Shown here in pieces: positions 6,896 through 13,843 of a stretch of DNA of 17,751 nt. Source of the stretch: an uncultured Clostridia bacterium (GTDB taxonomy: Bacteria; Bacillota; Clostridia; TANB77; CAG-508). The stretch is from assembly GCA_949077355.1 (NCBI GenBank), contig CARUQW010000031.1, positions 1-17,751 on the forward strand, read 5' to 3'. Numbering within the stretch: position 1 is the stretch's first letter; each line of letters opens with the position of its first letter. The notes beneath the pieces are model-generated. The model did no database searches. It worked only from the letters and a program-made list of their open reading frames with translations, and was not told the DNA's origin. A program made the position numbers and the translations under genes.

Positions 6896-6995
6896 TTTTC
6901 TTCCTTCTTCGTTTGTTTTTTCTTTGATATCATATCATAAAGATAAATAATTAGCAATAAATTGCTCCCCTTGAATCTTTTTAATACACAAAAAT

Positions 6996-7025
6996 AAAAT
7001 CTGCCAATCTTCCTTGGCAGATTTT
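6996..7025 (-). terminator. Terminator after the PurA-like gene
   Basis: AAAATCTGCCAA (6996-7007) and TTGGCAGATTTT (7014-7025) form a 12-bp perfect stem with a 6-base loop. The stem overlaps the last bases before the stop of the PurA-like gene and marks the left edge of the island. Confidence 0.8.
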
Positions 7026-7026
7026 A

Positions 7027-8250
7027 TTAATTTAATTTTACTAATTTTCCTCTTTTTTCTCCTTCCGAAATATACATATTTCTAAGGTTATCAATATTCC
7101 TTTTTAGAATACTTGACACTTGAGATAGGAATTGTTTTTTTGAAACGCTTTTTTCTCTACTGTTAAACACATATTTGACATTATCATCTAATTGGTCAAA
7201 ACACGTAAAAACCATATTGATTTCTGCTGGAAATTTTAAGTTTTGCAAATCTCTATTGATTCCATATGTTAATAAATCAAGATCAAGATTTCCAAATCTT
7301 AAACCTTCTTGAAACTCATTTGGTACATTAGTTAGGTCTACAATCTTTTTATAGGGCTTGCCTTTTACTTCTGTTGGAAACATCCCTCTTCCATGTCTGG
7401 TCGCATAACATCTAGAAATATAATAAATTTCTAAATTTCCTTTAAACTTTAGGTTATTTAAGATTTTCATTACATTTTTTATCCCCGTATTAGATGTAGT
7501 TACATTAGGCCAAAATTTTTCACATCCTTGGTCTAACAATAATCCTTGAGCCCCTTCAAAAACAACATTATCAAATTTATTCAGGATAAAATCTCCCATA
7601 ATTTGTACATTTTCCAAAAATTCCTGCATATAAAAAATACTCATATCTATATTTTCTTTATTTTTCAATAGTTTTTTATACATTTCTGGAAGTTCATCAA
7701 CTGTAATTTGGTATTTGTTTTTCAGTCTCATTGGCACATACTCATTCTGTATTTTCTCAAGCTTTTTATGTAATTTTTCCAGAGAAAGCAAATCCATTAC
7801 TGTTATTCGATATTCTTCATATTTGCTTCTGTGTACAGTTTCATTAATTCCCATTCCGCAACTACCATGTCTCTTTTCTCCTCTTAATGTTTCAATTGCT
7901 TGATTAATATACATGTCCCAAAGAGTTGTTAGATTACTATTAGGATTAACATAGGAAATAGGAATAATCCCAAATTTTTGAATTAGCTCCCGTCTTTCTT
8001 TACTGAAAGCATACACATTTACCATAAAGTCTTCACTTAAATAAGTTGGTGCTTTTGTAAATGTTCCCGCTCCAAAATGTCGAAAAGCATGTCTTTTTCC
8101 CTCTGGAGTTACTACTGTATGAGATGCTTGTGCACCACCATTAAATCTAACATTAATGGTAGAAGAATTTTGGGCACATAAAATATCTGTTATTTTGCCT
8201 TTTCCTTCGTCTCCTAATAAGCCTCCTATTGTAATATATGCGTTTTTCAT
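7027..8250 (-). CDS. Divergent adenylosuccinate synthetase (PurA-like)
   Basis: 407 residues, slightly shorter than housekeeping PurA (about 425-430). PurA couples IMP and aspartate with GTP to give adenylosuccinate. Motifs survive in altered form: GDEGKGK P-loop (13-19) with catalytic D14, NGGAQASHTV with H44 (housekeeping form is GGNNAGHTV), EGAQGLLLD, VTTSNTG, TRHGRGMFPTE, and TCFDQLD in place of the guanine-binding TKLD. The catalytic Asp/His pair is kept, so it is probably active, but substrate-site changes suggest a specialised paralogue, with the phage PurZ-type branch as one alternative. It lies at the end of the pseudokinase-vWA gene line, behind a hairpin. An in-frame CGG (7992-7990) is read as R87 without a shift. 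ATG 8250 follows AAAGGAGA. Confidence 0.83.
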   Translation of the reverse strand: MKNAYITIGGLLGDEGKGKITDILCAQNSSTINVRFNGGAQASHTVVTPEGKRHAFRHFGAGTFTKAPTYLSEDFMVNVYAFSKERRELIQKFGIIPISYVNPNSNLTTLWDMYINQAIETLRGEKRHGSCGMGINETVHRSKYEEYRITVMDLLSLEKLHKKLEKIQNEYVPMRLKNKYQITVDELPEMYKKLLKNKENIDMSIFYMQEFLENVQIMGDFILNKFDNVVFEGAQGLLLDQGCEKFWPNVTTSNTGIKNVMKILNNLKFKGNLEIYYISRCYATRHGRGMFPTEVKGKPYKKIVDLTNVPNEFQEGLRFGNLDLDLLTYGINRDLQNLKFPAEINMVFTCFDQLDDNVKYVFNSREKSVSKKQFLSQVSSILKRNIDNLRNMYISEGEKRGKLVKLN

Positions 8251-8272
8251 TCGATTCTCCTTTTAGAGAAAA

Positions 8273-8300
8273 GAGAAGCATAAATTTTCTTATGCTTCTC
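8273..8300 (-). terminator. Hairpin between the vWA gene and the PurA-like gene
   Basis: GAGAAGCATA (8273-8282) and TATGCTTCTC (8291-8300) form a 10-bp stem followed on the minus strand by TTTTCTC. It could terminate the vWA transcript or attenuate read-through into the PurA-like gene, whose ribosome site starts just after it. Confidence 0.6.
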
Positions 8301-8335
8301 CTAAGTTTGTTTTTATGAAACTTGTTTGGAACGAA

Positions 8336-9334
8336 TTAGAATATTTCTAATTCTGCTCCGCTGCCTTCTGCCTTTTCGTCTACTACCTTTTCTTCGTGGA
8401 CCCAAAGCGCTTCTTTCACTACCTGCCTTGTATGAAAATCTTCGATTGCTTCAATTGCTTCTGTTTTGGATAAGCCTTCATACATCTTTAAGATAGTACA
8501 TACCAACTCTGGCATACATTCATAATCAGACAAATCGCAGGCATGACCACCAAGAAGCTCTCTCCACATGCGAACACCGAACTGATCGTAATTGCCAGTC
8601 CTTAAAATAATATGATAGCAATGGAATTTTTCAGATGCCATTTCTAAGCAGTCTGTTGCTGTTACTTTCCTTTTGTCCAAATCCTTTCTGTCTCCAAAGA
8701 CCTGCCGCAATTCATCTGGTGAAAGAGATGGAGTAGGCTCTTCATCCCCAAAAGTAAACAAGAATCCTTTTTCGCCTCTCTTGTCAAAGCAATCCATTTT
8801 GCAGTACTTCCCAGCAAAATACCATGGTAAAATATAGCTTTCGTATGGATTCCATCCACCGCCTTCTTCTAGCCATAGTTTCTCTAATTGTTCTAACATT
8901 CTTAAATCTGTTTCAAACTGCGTCACTTGGAGTGGTGCTTCATCTCCCATAGCCACATCTCCCACTCCCATAAACATGATATGGGGGTTAAAGGAAACCG
9001 TTTCATACGTCTTTTCGATTAGCTTAGGAAATTGCGTTTGAATTAGCTTGAGCAAAATTCTTCCCATTGAACCTGTGAAATCTTCTGCATAAATGATTCC
9101 CCTTGAACGAGGGCTCTGTGCGGAGTCGCATGCTTCTCTTGGAAGCTTGATTTTTGCCGGATTAAACTCATCTCTCATCTTAGTTTCTTTAAAAACCTGA
9201 GATGCGTTTGTTACCCGCCTTGTTGGCGTTACATCAACACTCTTTCCTTCGCTATAATAGCTGCTTGCTCCATAATAACCTCTTGAACGATAATGATCTT
9301 TCATGCTTTCTGTTGTTATTGATGGTCCACCCAT
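8336..9334 (-). CDS. von Willebrand factor A (vWA) domain protein
   Basis: 332 residues. The diagnostic piece is IIYAEDFTGSMG at 80-91: D85-x-T87-G-S89 is a MIDAS-type metal site (D-x-T/S-x-S), opening a vWA fold that runs to about residue 280 (FMGVGDVAMGDEAP, FLFTFGDEEPTPSLSPDELR). The N-terminal 70 residues are polar, Ser/Tyr/Arg-rich and probably disordered. There is no signal peptide, so it is cytoplasmic. Cytoplasmic vWA proteins commonly act with AAA ATPases, kinases or Ter stress proteins; here the upstream partner in the same operon is the kinase-like gene, 29 bases away. ATG 9334 has TAGGAGG upstream. In-frame CGG codons (9217-9215, 8707-8705) are read as arginine. Confidence 0.82.
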   Translation of the reverse strand: MGGPSITTESMKDHYRSRGYYGASSYYSEGKSVDVTPTRRVTNASQVFKETKMRDEFNPAKIKLPREACDSAQSPRSRGIIYAEDFTGSMGRILLKLIQTQFPKLIEKTYETVSFNPHIMFMGVGDVAMGDEAPLQVTQFETDLRMLEQLEKLWLEEGGGWNPYESYILPWYFAGKYCKMDCFDKRGEKGFLFTFGDEEPTPSLSPDELRQVFGDRKDLDKRKVTATDCLEMASEKFHCYHIILRTGNYDQFGVRMWRELLGGHACDLSDYECMPELVCTILKMYEGLSKTEAIEAIEDFHTRQVVKEALWVHEEKVVDEKAEGSGAELEIF

Positions 9335-9363
9335 TTTTGTTACCTCCTATTGTTTATTATTTT

Positions 9364-10401
9364 TTATATAGAAACGTCCATATGAACGAATCTATGCGCG
9401 CCAAAGGATGATTTAATAACTTTTTTCCAATTGCAAAATTCCTCATAGGCATCTCTTGCAATCTTGTTACTATTCACCCAATTCAAAAATGGTTCTGGTA
9501 CATCTTTCATTTCTGCTCCTAATAATTCTTTTGCCAGACTTTTTATGGCTAATTCGTCTACTTCAAATGATGAATAACCTCTTTTTTTACATTCTTCTGG
9601 CATCACAGCATATACTTCTTTGGGAACTCCCTGCATTTTTTCTTCCAGATAAGTCGTAAAAAACCATCCACCGAAAACACCTACTATGCGCATATCTTGC
9701 ACAGTGTAACTCTCGCCTTCTTCTACTTCTCTACCTGGTGCAAAAAATAGATTGTCTACCATTAGTGCATTGTGATTCATTTCCACAAGCCCTATATAAC
9801 AAGTAAAATAATACAGTCTTGTTAAAATAGATGCTACATACTCTGGTCTTAATTTACCATCAAAATATTCTAAGATTTCTCTTAAAGAATACATTTCACA
9901 TGGTTTTTTGATAAAAATCGCAAAACTCCCATCTTCACATTCAAAGTTTTTGACTACATTCGGAACCATATACTGAACCATGTTCCATATTCTCTTATCT
10001 GGCTTTGAATAATGCTTTGTTTTTTCGATATAATTTTCATAGTATTTTTTGTATTCACCCTTTACTATGTATATTACATATTCCTTTGTTAAATACATTT
10101 CTCCAAGCCGAAAGGAAGAATGGTTCATGTAATGAATCTTGTAATCTTCTCCTTTTATGGATTTAATATTTACTATTCTACACTCTTCGCTTGTACTACT
10201 ACCTTCCATTTTAGCAATTGCCTGACTATATAATAGTAATACTTTTTTAGTAATAACATAATCTTTTACTTTGCGATATTCTTTTGGCTTAAATGCTTCC
10301 AGATAGGCTTCTTTTTCTTCTGCTATTACTTCTAAATCCATTGTGAATATATCTTCGGGACGACTGGCTGCCATTATTTCTTGCTCAGACTTCCGTTTCA
10401 T
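9364..10401 (-). CDS. Degenerate protein kinase-like protein
   Basis: 345 residues. A remote protein-kinase pattern is visible: YSLREILEYF (171-180) like a hinge/alpha-D region, helix VASILTRLYYFTCYIGLVEM, then H210-NALMV-D216-N217-LFF in place of the catalytic loop H-x-D-xxxx-N, and RIVGVFGGWFF (238-248) where the DFG strand should be. The HRD aspartate appears replaced and the DFG aspartate missing, so it looks like a pseudokinase. The first 130 residues (EDIFTMDLEVIAEEKEAYL...) are not recognised. It is the first gene of a minus-strand line with the vWA gene and probably the PurA-like gene, with a good promoter at 10467-10495. In-frame CGG occurs at codons 3 and 98 without a shift. The kinase assignment is tentative; a lone conserved hypothetical is the alternative. 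Confidence 0.55.
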   Translation of the reverse strand: MKRKSEQEIMAASRPEDIFTMDLEVIAEEKEAYLEAFKPKEYRKVKDYVITKKVLLLYSQAIAKMEGSSTSEECRIVNIKSIKGEDYKIHYMNHSSFRLGEMYLTKEYVIYIVKGEYKKYYENYIEKTKHYSKPDKRIWNMVQYMVPNVVKNFECEDGSFAIFIKKPCEMYSLREILEYFDGKLRPEYVASILTRLYYFTCYIGLVEMNHNALMVDNLFFAPGREVEEGESYTVQDMRIVGVFGGWFFTTYLEEKMQGVPKEVYAVMPEECKKRGYSSFEVDELAIKSLAKELLGAEMKDVPEPFLNWVNSNKIARDAYEEFCNWKKVIKSSFGAHRFVHMDVSI

Positions 10402-10466
10402 AAAACAACTCCTTTCTTTGTTTTTAGTAGAATTATCATTCTACGCATTACTTTTTTACGTCAACC

Positions 10467-10495
10467 ATTGTATCATAATTTTTCTTATATTTCAA
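10467..10495 (-). promoter_or_regulatory. Sigma-A-type promoter for the kinase-like/vWA line
   Basis: On the minus strand TTGAAA (10495-10490) and TACAAT (10472-10467) with a 17-base spacer, about 66 bases before the ATG at 10401. Confidence 0.55.
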
Positions 10496-10531
10496 TAGAT
10501 TTTATTTAAAAATATTTTTTATGGAAAGCTC

Positions 10532-10560
10532 TTTACATTTTACATAAAGTGTGATATACT
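10532..10560 (+). promoter_or_regulatory. Sigma-A-type promoter for the zinc-ribbon gene
   Basis: TTTACA (10532-10537) and TATACT (10555-10560) with a 17-base spacer, about 70 bases before ATG 10631, whose ribosome site AAAGGAGG ends at 10620. It is back-to-back with the minus-strand promoter at 10467-10495. Confidence 0.6.
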
Positions 10561-10630
10561 CTCTTCGTTACATGTTTATATAATAAATTTGCTTAATTAA
10601 AGCATAAAAAGAAAAGGAGGTATTTAGAAC

Positions 10631-12238
10631 ATGTCTCATGGCAAAAGTTCTTTACTTCGGAAATTAATTCCCAAAAGCTATCACTTTGATGGCTATAACG
10701 AATTAAACTATCCGAATACTCGCGACAAGCCAAAACCATTTTTTGCAGAAAACGTTACACCAATTGGGCATTATCACTTGACCACAAGAATTGATTCGTC
10801 AAATAACTTGATACTTGAGTATGCAAGCGTATGCCCCAGCGGAATTATCTCTTTTAAGCCTTATACTCTTTCTTTTGAAAGTTTTATTGAGCTTTTAAGA
10901 AAATCCTTAGCAGAAAACAGCGATTTCATCACTTTCGAAATCCAAACAACTTATCGATATGCAGATGGTCTTTGTCGAAGTTGTCCTTATAAAAGTAAGG
11001 ATTGTTCTTCACTTTTAAAGACTAGACCTTCATCAGTAATGGCTGCTATTTCATTTGAAGTATCAGATATCAAAAATGCACTTTCTGTGTATTTTGGTAT
11101 AAATAACACACAAACATTAAAAGGAGGAAACAGTATGAGTAGTAAAATGAAAAAACTTTTTGGTATGAATTTCGAATTAGGTATGTCAAAGGACCGGAAC
11201 ATTGCTTCAACCTTAATGGGAGTAGCAGTAAGAAACCCGGAGAACGGCAATTGGTATGTATTTGATTCTATCAAACATACCCGCACCAATATCGCTGATA
11301 TGAAGATGGGCGATTTTCCAGTATTTCTGCTTCCGGCTCAGACCTTAGCAGTCGGTGACTTAACAAAAATGGACGGAAAGTATTATTACGTTCAGGCAAT
11401 CGACCAGAATTACATCACACTGCTTGGCGCTGCCGACGGCATCGTTCGACAGTTGTTACCAAGTGAGAGCCTTATTCCTGGTATGAATTTCTATACCAAG
11501 GTAGTTGCCTTTGATACCAAAACATTTATTGACCCTCGGTCTAAAGAAAATGTTTCCGGTAACATTATTGCAGCTATGTGCTTAATGCAGTGGAAAGATG
11601 GCGGCAGCGAATTCTCGCTGGACAATGTAGATGATAATTCCTTTAACGGACTTGGAAAATTCTTACCTATCCTTATGGCTTCCGGCGGCGCTGGTGGACT
11701 TGGAAATATGTTTGGAACAGCAGATGGCGGTCTTAACCTTCCGATGCTTATGATGATGGGATCTGGAGGCGGTTCTGATGAAGCAGATGATATGATTCAG
11801 ATGATGGTATTGGGTCAGTTACTCGGCGGCGGCAATGGTAACTCTATGTTTGGAGCTATTCCAGGAATTGCACCGATTGTAAATGATACATCTTTTACCT
11901 CTGTTGCAGACGAAGTTTATTGCCCGAGTTGTGGTGCAACATATTCTTCTGATGTACAGTTTTGTATCAAATGTGGTACCCATACAGCAGTTAAAGGAAA
12001 GGTATGCAGCAGCTGTGGTGCAACATTAAAGGATGACGCAGCATTCTGCCACGTTTGTGGTCATAAAGTTTTAGCAGATACCTGTTTTAAGTGTGGTGCT
12101 AAAATAACGGCTGATGCTAACTTCTGTCCTGGTTGTGGCACAAGTTTAAAAGCAAGTACAAAAGAACCCGCTACCGCAGTCGAAGTTTCTAAGGTTTCAA
12201 CTTCTGTTGCTCCTGATGGTGCTTCTGGTGAGGCGTAA
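10631..12238 (+). CDS. Two-part zinc-ribbon protein with an internal start
   Basis: 535 residues in one open frame. Residues 1-168 are an unrecognised domain with a small cysteine cluster (CRSCPYKSKDC). Residues 169-535 look like a complete protein of their own: KKLFGMNFELGMSKDRNIAS, a globular part to about 340, a Gly/Met-rich low-complexity stretch (LPILMASGGAGGLGNMFG ... GQLLGGGNGNSMFG), then three zinc-ribbon repeats (CPSCG...FCIKCG, CSSCG...FCHVCG, CFKCG...FCPGCG) and a short Ala/Thr/Val-rich tail. A strong ribosome site and ATG lie inside the frame at residue 169, and the second part is richer in GC, so the gene may be a fusion of two formerly separate genes and could make both a 535- and a 367-residue product. 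Three in-frame CGG codons are read as Arg. Function unknown; the ribbons suggest protein or nucleic-acid binding. Confidence 0.82.
   Translation: MSHGKSSLLRKLIPKSYHFDGYNELNYPNTRDKPKPFFAENVTPIGHYHLTTRIDSSNNLILEYASVCPSGIISFKPYTLSFESFIELLRKSLAENSDFITFEIQTTYRYADGLCRSCPYKSKDCSSLLKTRPSSVMAAISFEVSDIKNALSVYFGINNTQTLKGGNSMSSKMKKLFGMNFELGMSKDRNIASTLMGVAVRNPENGNWYVFDSIKHTRTNIADMKMGDFPVFLLPAQTLAVGDLTKMDGKYYYVQAIDQNYITLLGAADGIVRQLLPSESLIPGMNFYTKVVAFDTKTFIDPRSKENVSGNIIAAMCLMQWKDGGSEFSLDNVDDNSFNGLGKFLPILMASGGAGGLGNMFGTADGGLNLPMLMMMGSGGGSDEADDMIQMMVLGQLLGGGNGNSMFGAIPGIAPIVNDTSFTSVADEVYCPSCGATYSSDVQFCIKCGTHTAVKGKVCSSCGATLKDDAAFCHVCGHKVLADTCFKCGAKITADANFCPGCGTSLKASTKEPATAVEVSKVSTSVAPDGASGEA
11121..11137 (+). 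promoter_or_regulatory. Internal ribosome binding site and start codon
   Basis: AAGGAGGAAACAGTATG lies inside the zinc-ribbon frame. The ATG at 11135 is exactly in frame (codon 169) and opens M-S-S-K-M-K-K-L-F-G, which looks like a natural N-terminus. A near-consensus Shine-Dalgarno with an ideal spacer would be unexpected by chance at a domain boundary. Confidence 0.7.
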
Positions 12239-12240
12239 TT

Positions 12241-12537
12241 ATGGGACTAAATGTTCGTAGAAAAATCTTATTAAGAGAAACGACAATTATGATTTGTTCT
12301 CATTGTAAGCTTGCTTATGATGCTAATACAAATTTTTGTCCTTCTTGCGGTAGGAAACTTTCTAAAAAAAGTTCGAAAGTCTATGTTAATATGGGTAAAC
12401 ATGGTATTACTTCTCTTAGTTATAAAACAGCTGATGGTATTACCATCAATTCAAAGGGAAATACTACCATACCAATCGGCAAGGGTCTTTCGTATACAAT
12501 TACCTCGAAAAAGGAAATAAGAAAAAAGCGTTCCTAG
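12241..12537 (+). CDS. Small zinc-ribbon protein, DUF4236-like C-terminus
   Basis: 98 residues, starting two bases after the upstream stop, so co-transcribed and probably coupled through the GGTGAGG at the end of the previous gene. Residues 17-39 carry a zinc ribbon, C-S-H-C ... F-C-P-S-C-G, much like the ribbons of its neighbour (D-A-N-x-N-F-C-P-x-C-G is shared). The remainder, VYVNMGKHGITSLSYKTADG to GKGLSYTI, has the repeated short-strand pattern of DUF4236-type proteins; that match is tentative. An in-frame ATG at 12289 would start right at the ribbon but has a weak ribosome site. Basic C-terminus (KKEIRKKRS). It ends at a strong bidirectional terminator. Confidence 0.68.
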   Translation: MGLNVRRKILLRETTIMICSHCKLAYDANTNFCPSCGRKLSKKSSKVYVNMGKHGITSLSYKTADGITINSKGNTTIPIGKGLSYTITSKKEIRKKRS

Positions 12538-12553
12538 ATAGGAACGCTTTTTT
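12522..12553. terminator. Bidirectional terminator between convergent island genes
   Basis: AAAAAAGCGTTCC (from 12522) pairs with GGAACGCTTTTTT (to 12553) around a short loop, with A- and T-runs on both sides. It serves the zinc-ribbon pair on the plus strand and the nicotinamidase-like gene on the minus strand. Confidence 0.88.
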
Positions 12554-12581
12554 CTTTTAAAAATTAATTTGTTACCGCTGC

Positions 12582-13544
12582 TTAGGCTGCATACAAATCT
12601 GTCACTTCTGTTGACTTGACAAATCTTATGCCCATTGCTTTGATTTTCTCCATCTCTTCAGCTGTTTTCTGCTCAAATCCGCCGATACAAGAAGTACAAT
12701 CTTCCAAGACCACAATTTTTCTTAAAATGTCTGGTCTGTCTGCAAAATACTTTACAATCTGCTGTAAAGTTCTTAAGAAGCAATGAGATTTTGCCTGACC
12801 CACAAGATAGATTTTAACAAGTTTAGGATCTTCAAAAATTTTTAATATATCCAACCGTATTTCTGTATCTGGCGCATATTCTGCCTCAATGGCACCATAC
12901 TGCTCGCTGTACTCATCCTGGCCCTTATAATATGCCTTTGCCTTGCAGTTTCGTACAATTTCGTGATACTTAACCACTTTTCCAAGTTCACCTTCTAATT
13001 TTGCTCCTCTGCTATTAGCTTTGCAGTGATATGGCCAAATTCTTAACTCTTCTCCTCCTGCTTCAACATTCATAACATAGGTTAAAGCTTTCTCCGGATT
13101 CCTCAGAACTGATTTGAATTTGCCTTCTTTAATGCCTTTGCTTGTGATTACAGTCACACCTGGAAGCACATGTTCTCCCTTCTTATGTTTTCCATTTTCA
13201 TCTGTGAAATCTTTGCCATAAATCCAGGCATTTGGGAAAAAGATATGACTATTGCCATGCCAATCCATCGTATAATGAATGCGATAAATCTTATACATAA
13301 ACTTATAGATAAACCGGCAAAGCCTTTCTGTGTCGGCCACTGCTCCATCTACTGGAAGAGCCCCCTGTGGCGAAATAAAGTCAAACTGATTATCAATCAT
13401 CATCACTTCCACCCGTTTTGCATCAGAATTTGCCAACTTTTTTAGCTCTTTCTTTGCCATTGCTATTACCTGTTTTAAATCGCTTCCTGCGTCTATTGTA
13501 CCTATTTTAGCTACATTTACAATTTCCTCAAATTTTGCTTTCAT
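12582..13544 (-). CDS. Nicotinamidase-like cysteine hydrolase (isochorismatase fold), long form
   Basis: Predicted to convert nicotinamide to nicotinate and ammonia, the first step of NAD+ salvage by deamidation. 320 residues from ATG 13544 (AAGGAGG seven bases upstream; a TTG at 13550 is also in frame). Visible: D51 in M-I-D-N-Q-F-D-F, metal ligands D94/H96/H100 in T-M-D-W-H-G-N-S-H, I-W-P-Y-H-C (169-174) with the further metal histidine, and nucleophile C255 in G-Q-A-K-S-H-C. It is longer than bacterial PncA (about 180-210) because of a 40-residue N-terminal extension and a 35-residue insertion near 195-230, so the substrate could be another amide. It is divergent from NAD synthetase, which supports an NAD+ role. 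Confidence 0.78.
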   Translation of the reverse strand: MKAKFEEIVNVAKIGTIDAGSDLKQVIAMAKKELKKLANSDAKRVEVMMIDNQFDFISPQGALPVDGAVADTERLCRFIYKFMYKIYRIHYTMDWHGNSHIFFPNAWIYGKDFTDENGKHKKGEHVLPGVTVITSKGIKEGKFKSVLRNPEKALTYVMNVEAGGEELRIWPYHCKANSRGAKLEGELGKVVKYHEIVRNCKAKAYYKGQDEYSEQYGAIEAEYAPDTEIRLDILKIFEDPKLVKIYLVGQAKSHCFLRTLQQIVKYFADRPDILRKIVVLEDCTSCIGGFEQKTAEEMEKIKAMGIRFVKSTEVTDLYAA

Positions 13545-13655
13545 TTGCAATCCTCCTTCATGTTATTTGAGTTAACGAGTAACAATATTAAATTTTAAAA
13601 TAACACCTCCTTGATATAAATTTTTATATCTAGTAATAAATTTGTAAACTCCTAT

Positions 13656-13684
13656 ATTATATAGCATTTACATAAAATAGTCAA
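13656..13684 (-). promoter_or_regulatory. Strong sigma-A promoter for the nicotinamidase-like gene
   Basis: On the minus strand TTGACT (13684-13679) and TATAAT (13661-13656) with a 17-base spacer, about 110 bases before the ATG. Confidence 0.68.
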
Positions 13685-13711
13685 TAGTTTTATCATTTTA
13701 GGTATTTTAAA

Positions 13712-13741
13712 TTGACATAACCCTGATTTATATGTTATACT
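13712..13741 (+). promoter_or_regulatory. Sigma-A promoter for nadE
   Basis: TTGACA (13712-13717) and TATACT (13736-13741) with an 18-base spacer, about 100 bases before the nadE ATG. Confidence 0.65.
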
Positions 13742-13762
13742 ATAAATCAAATGTTTTATCTC

Positions 13763-13784
13763 ACTATCTGTTATTTTAGATAGT
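13763..13784 (+). promoter_or_regulatory. Inverted repeat in the nadE leader
   Basis: ACTATCT (13763-13769) and AGATAGT (13778-13784) are a perfect 7-bp inverted repeat with an 8-base gap, located after the predicted -10. It could be an operator or a leader hairpin; no named regulator site is recognised. Confidence 0.3.
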
Positions 13785-13843
13785 AAAAACATACCCAAAA
13801 TAAGTTGCAACCATTAACACAACAACAATAAGGAGGTTCCATT

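Noticed and set aside
10631..12238. TerD-domain protein
   Set aside because: The genomic company suggested it, but no TerD signature is visible in either half of the protein.
13170..13445. Plus-strand open frame opposite the nicotinamidase-like gene
   Set aside because: Antisense shadow without a ribosome site or recognisable domain.
13613..13630. AT-rich inverted repeat GATATAAA/TTTATATC before the nicotinamidase-like gene
   Set aside because: Short, A-T only and likely by chance in this composition; not enough to call an operator.
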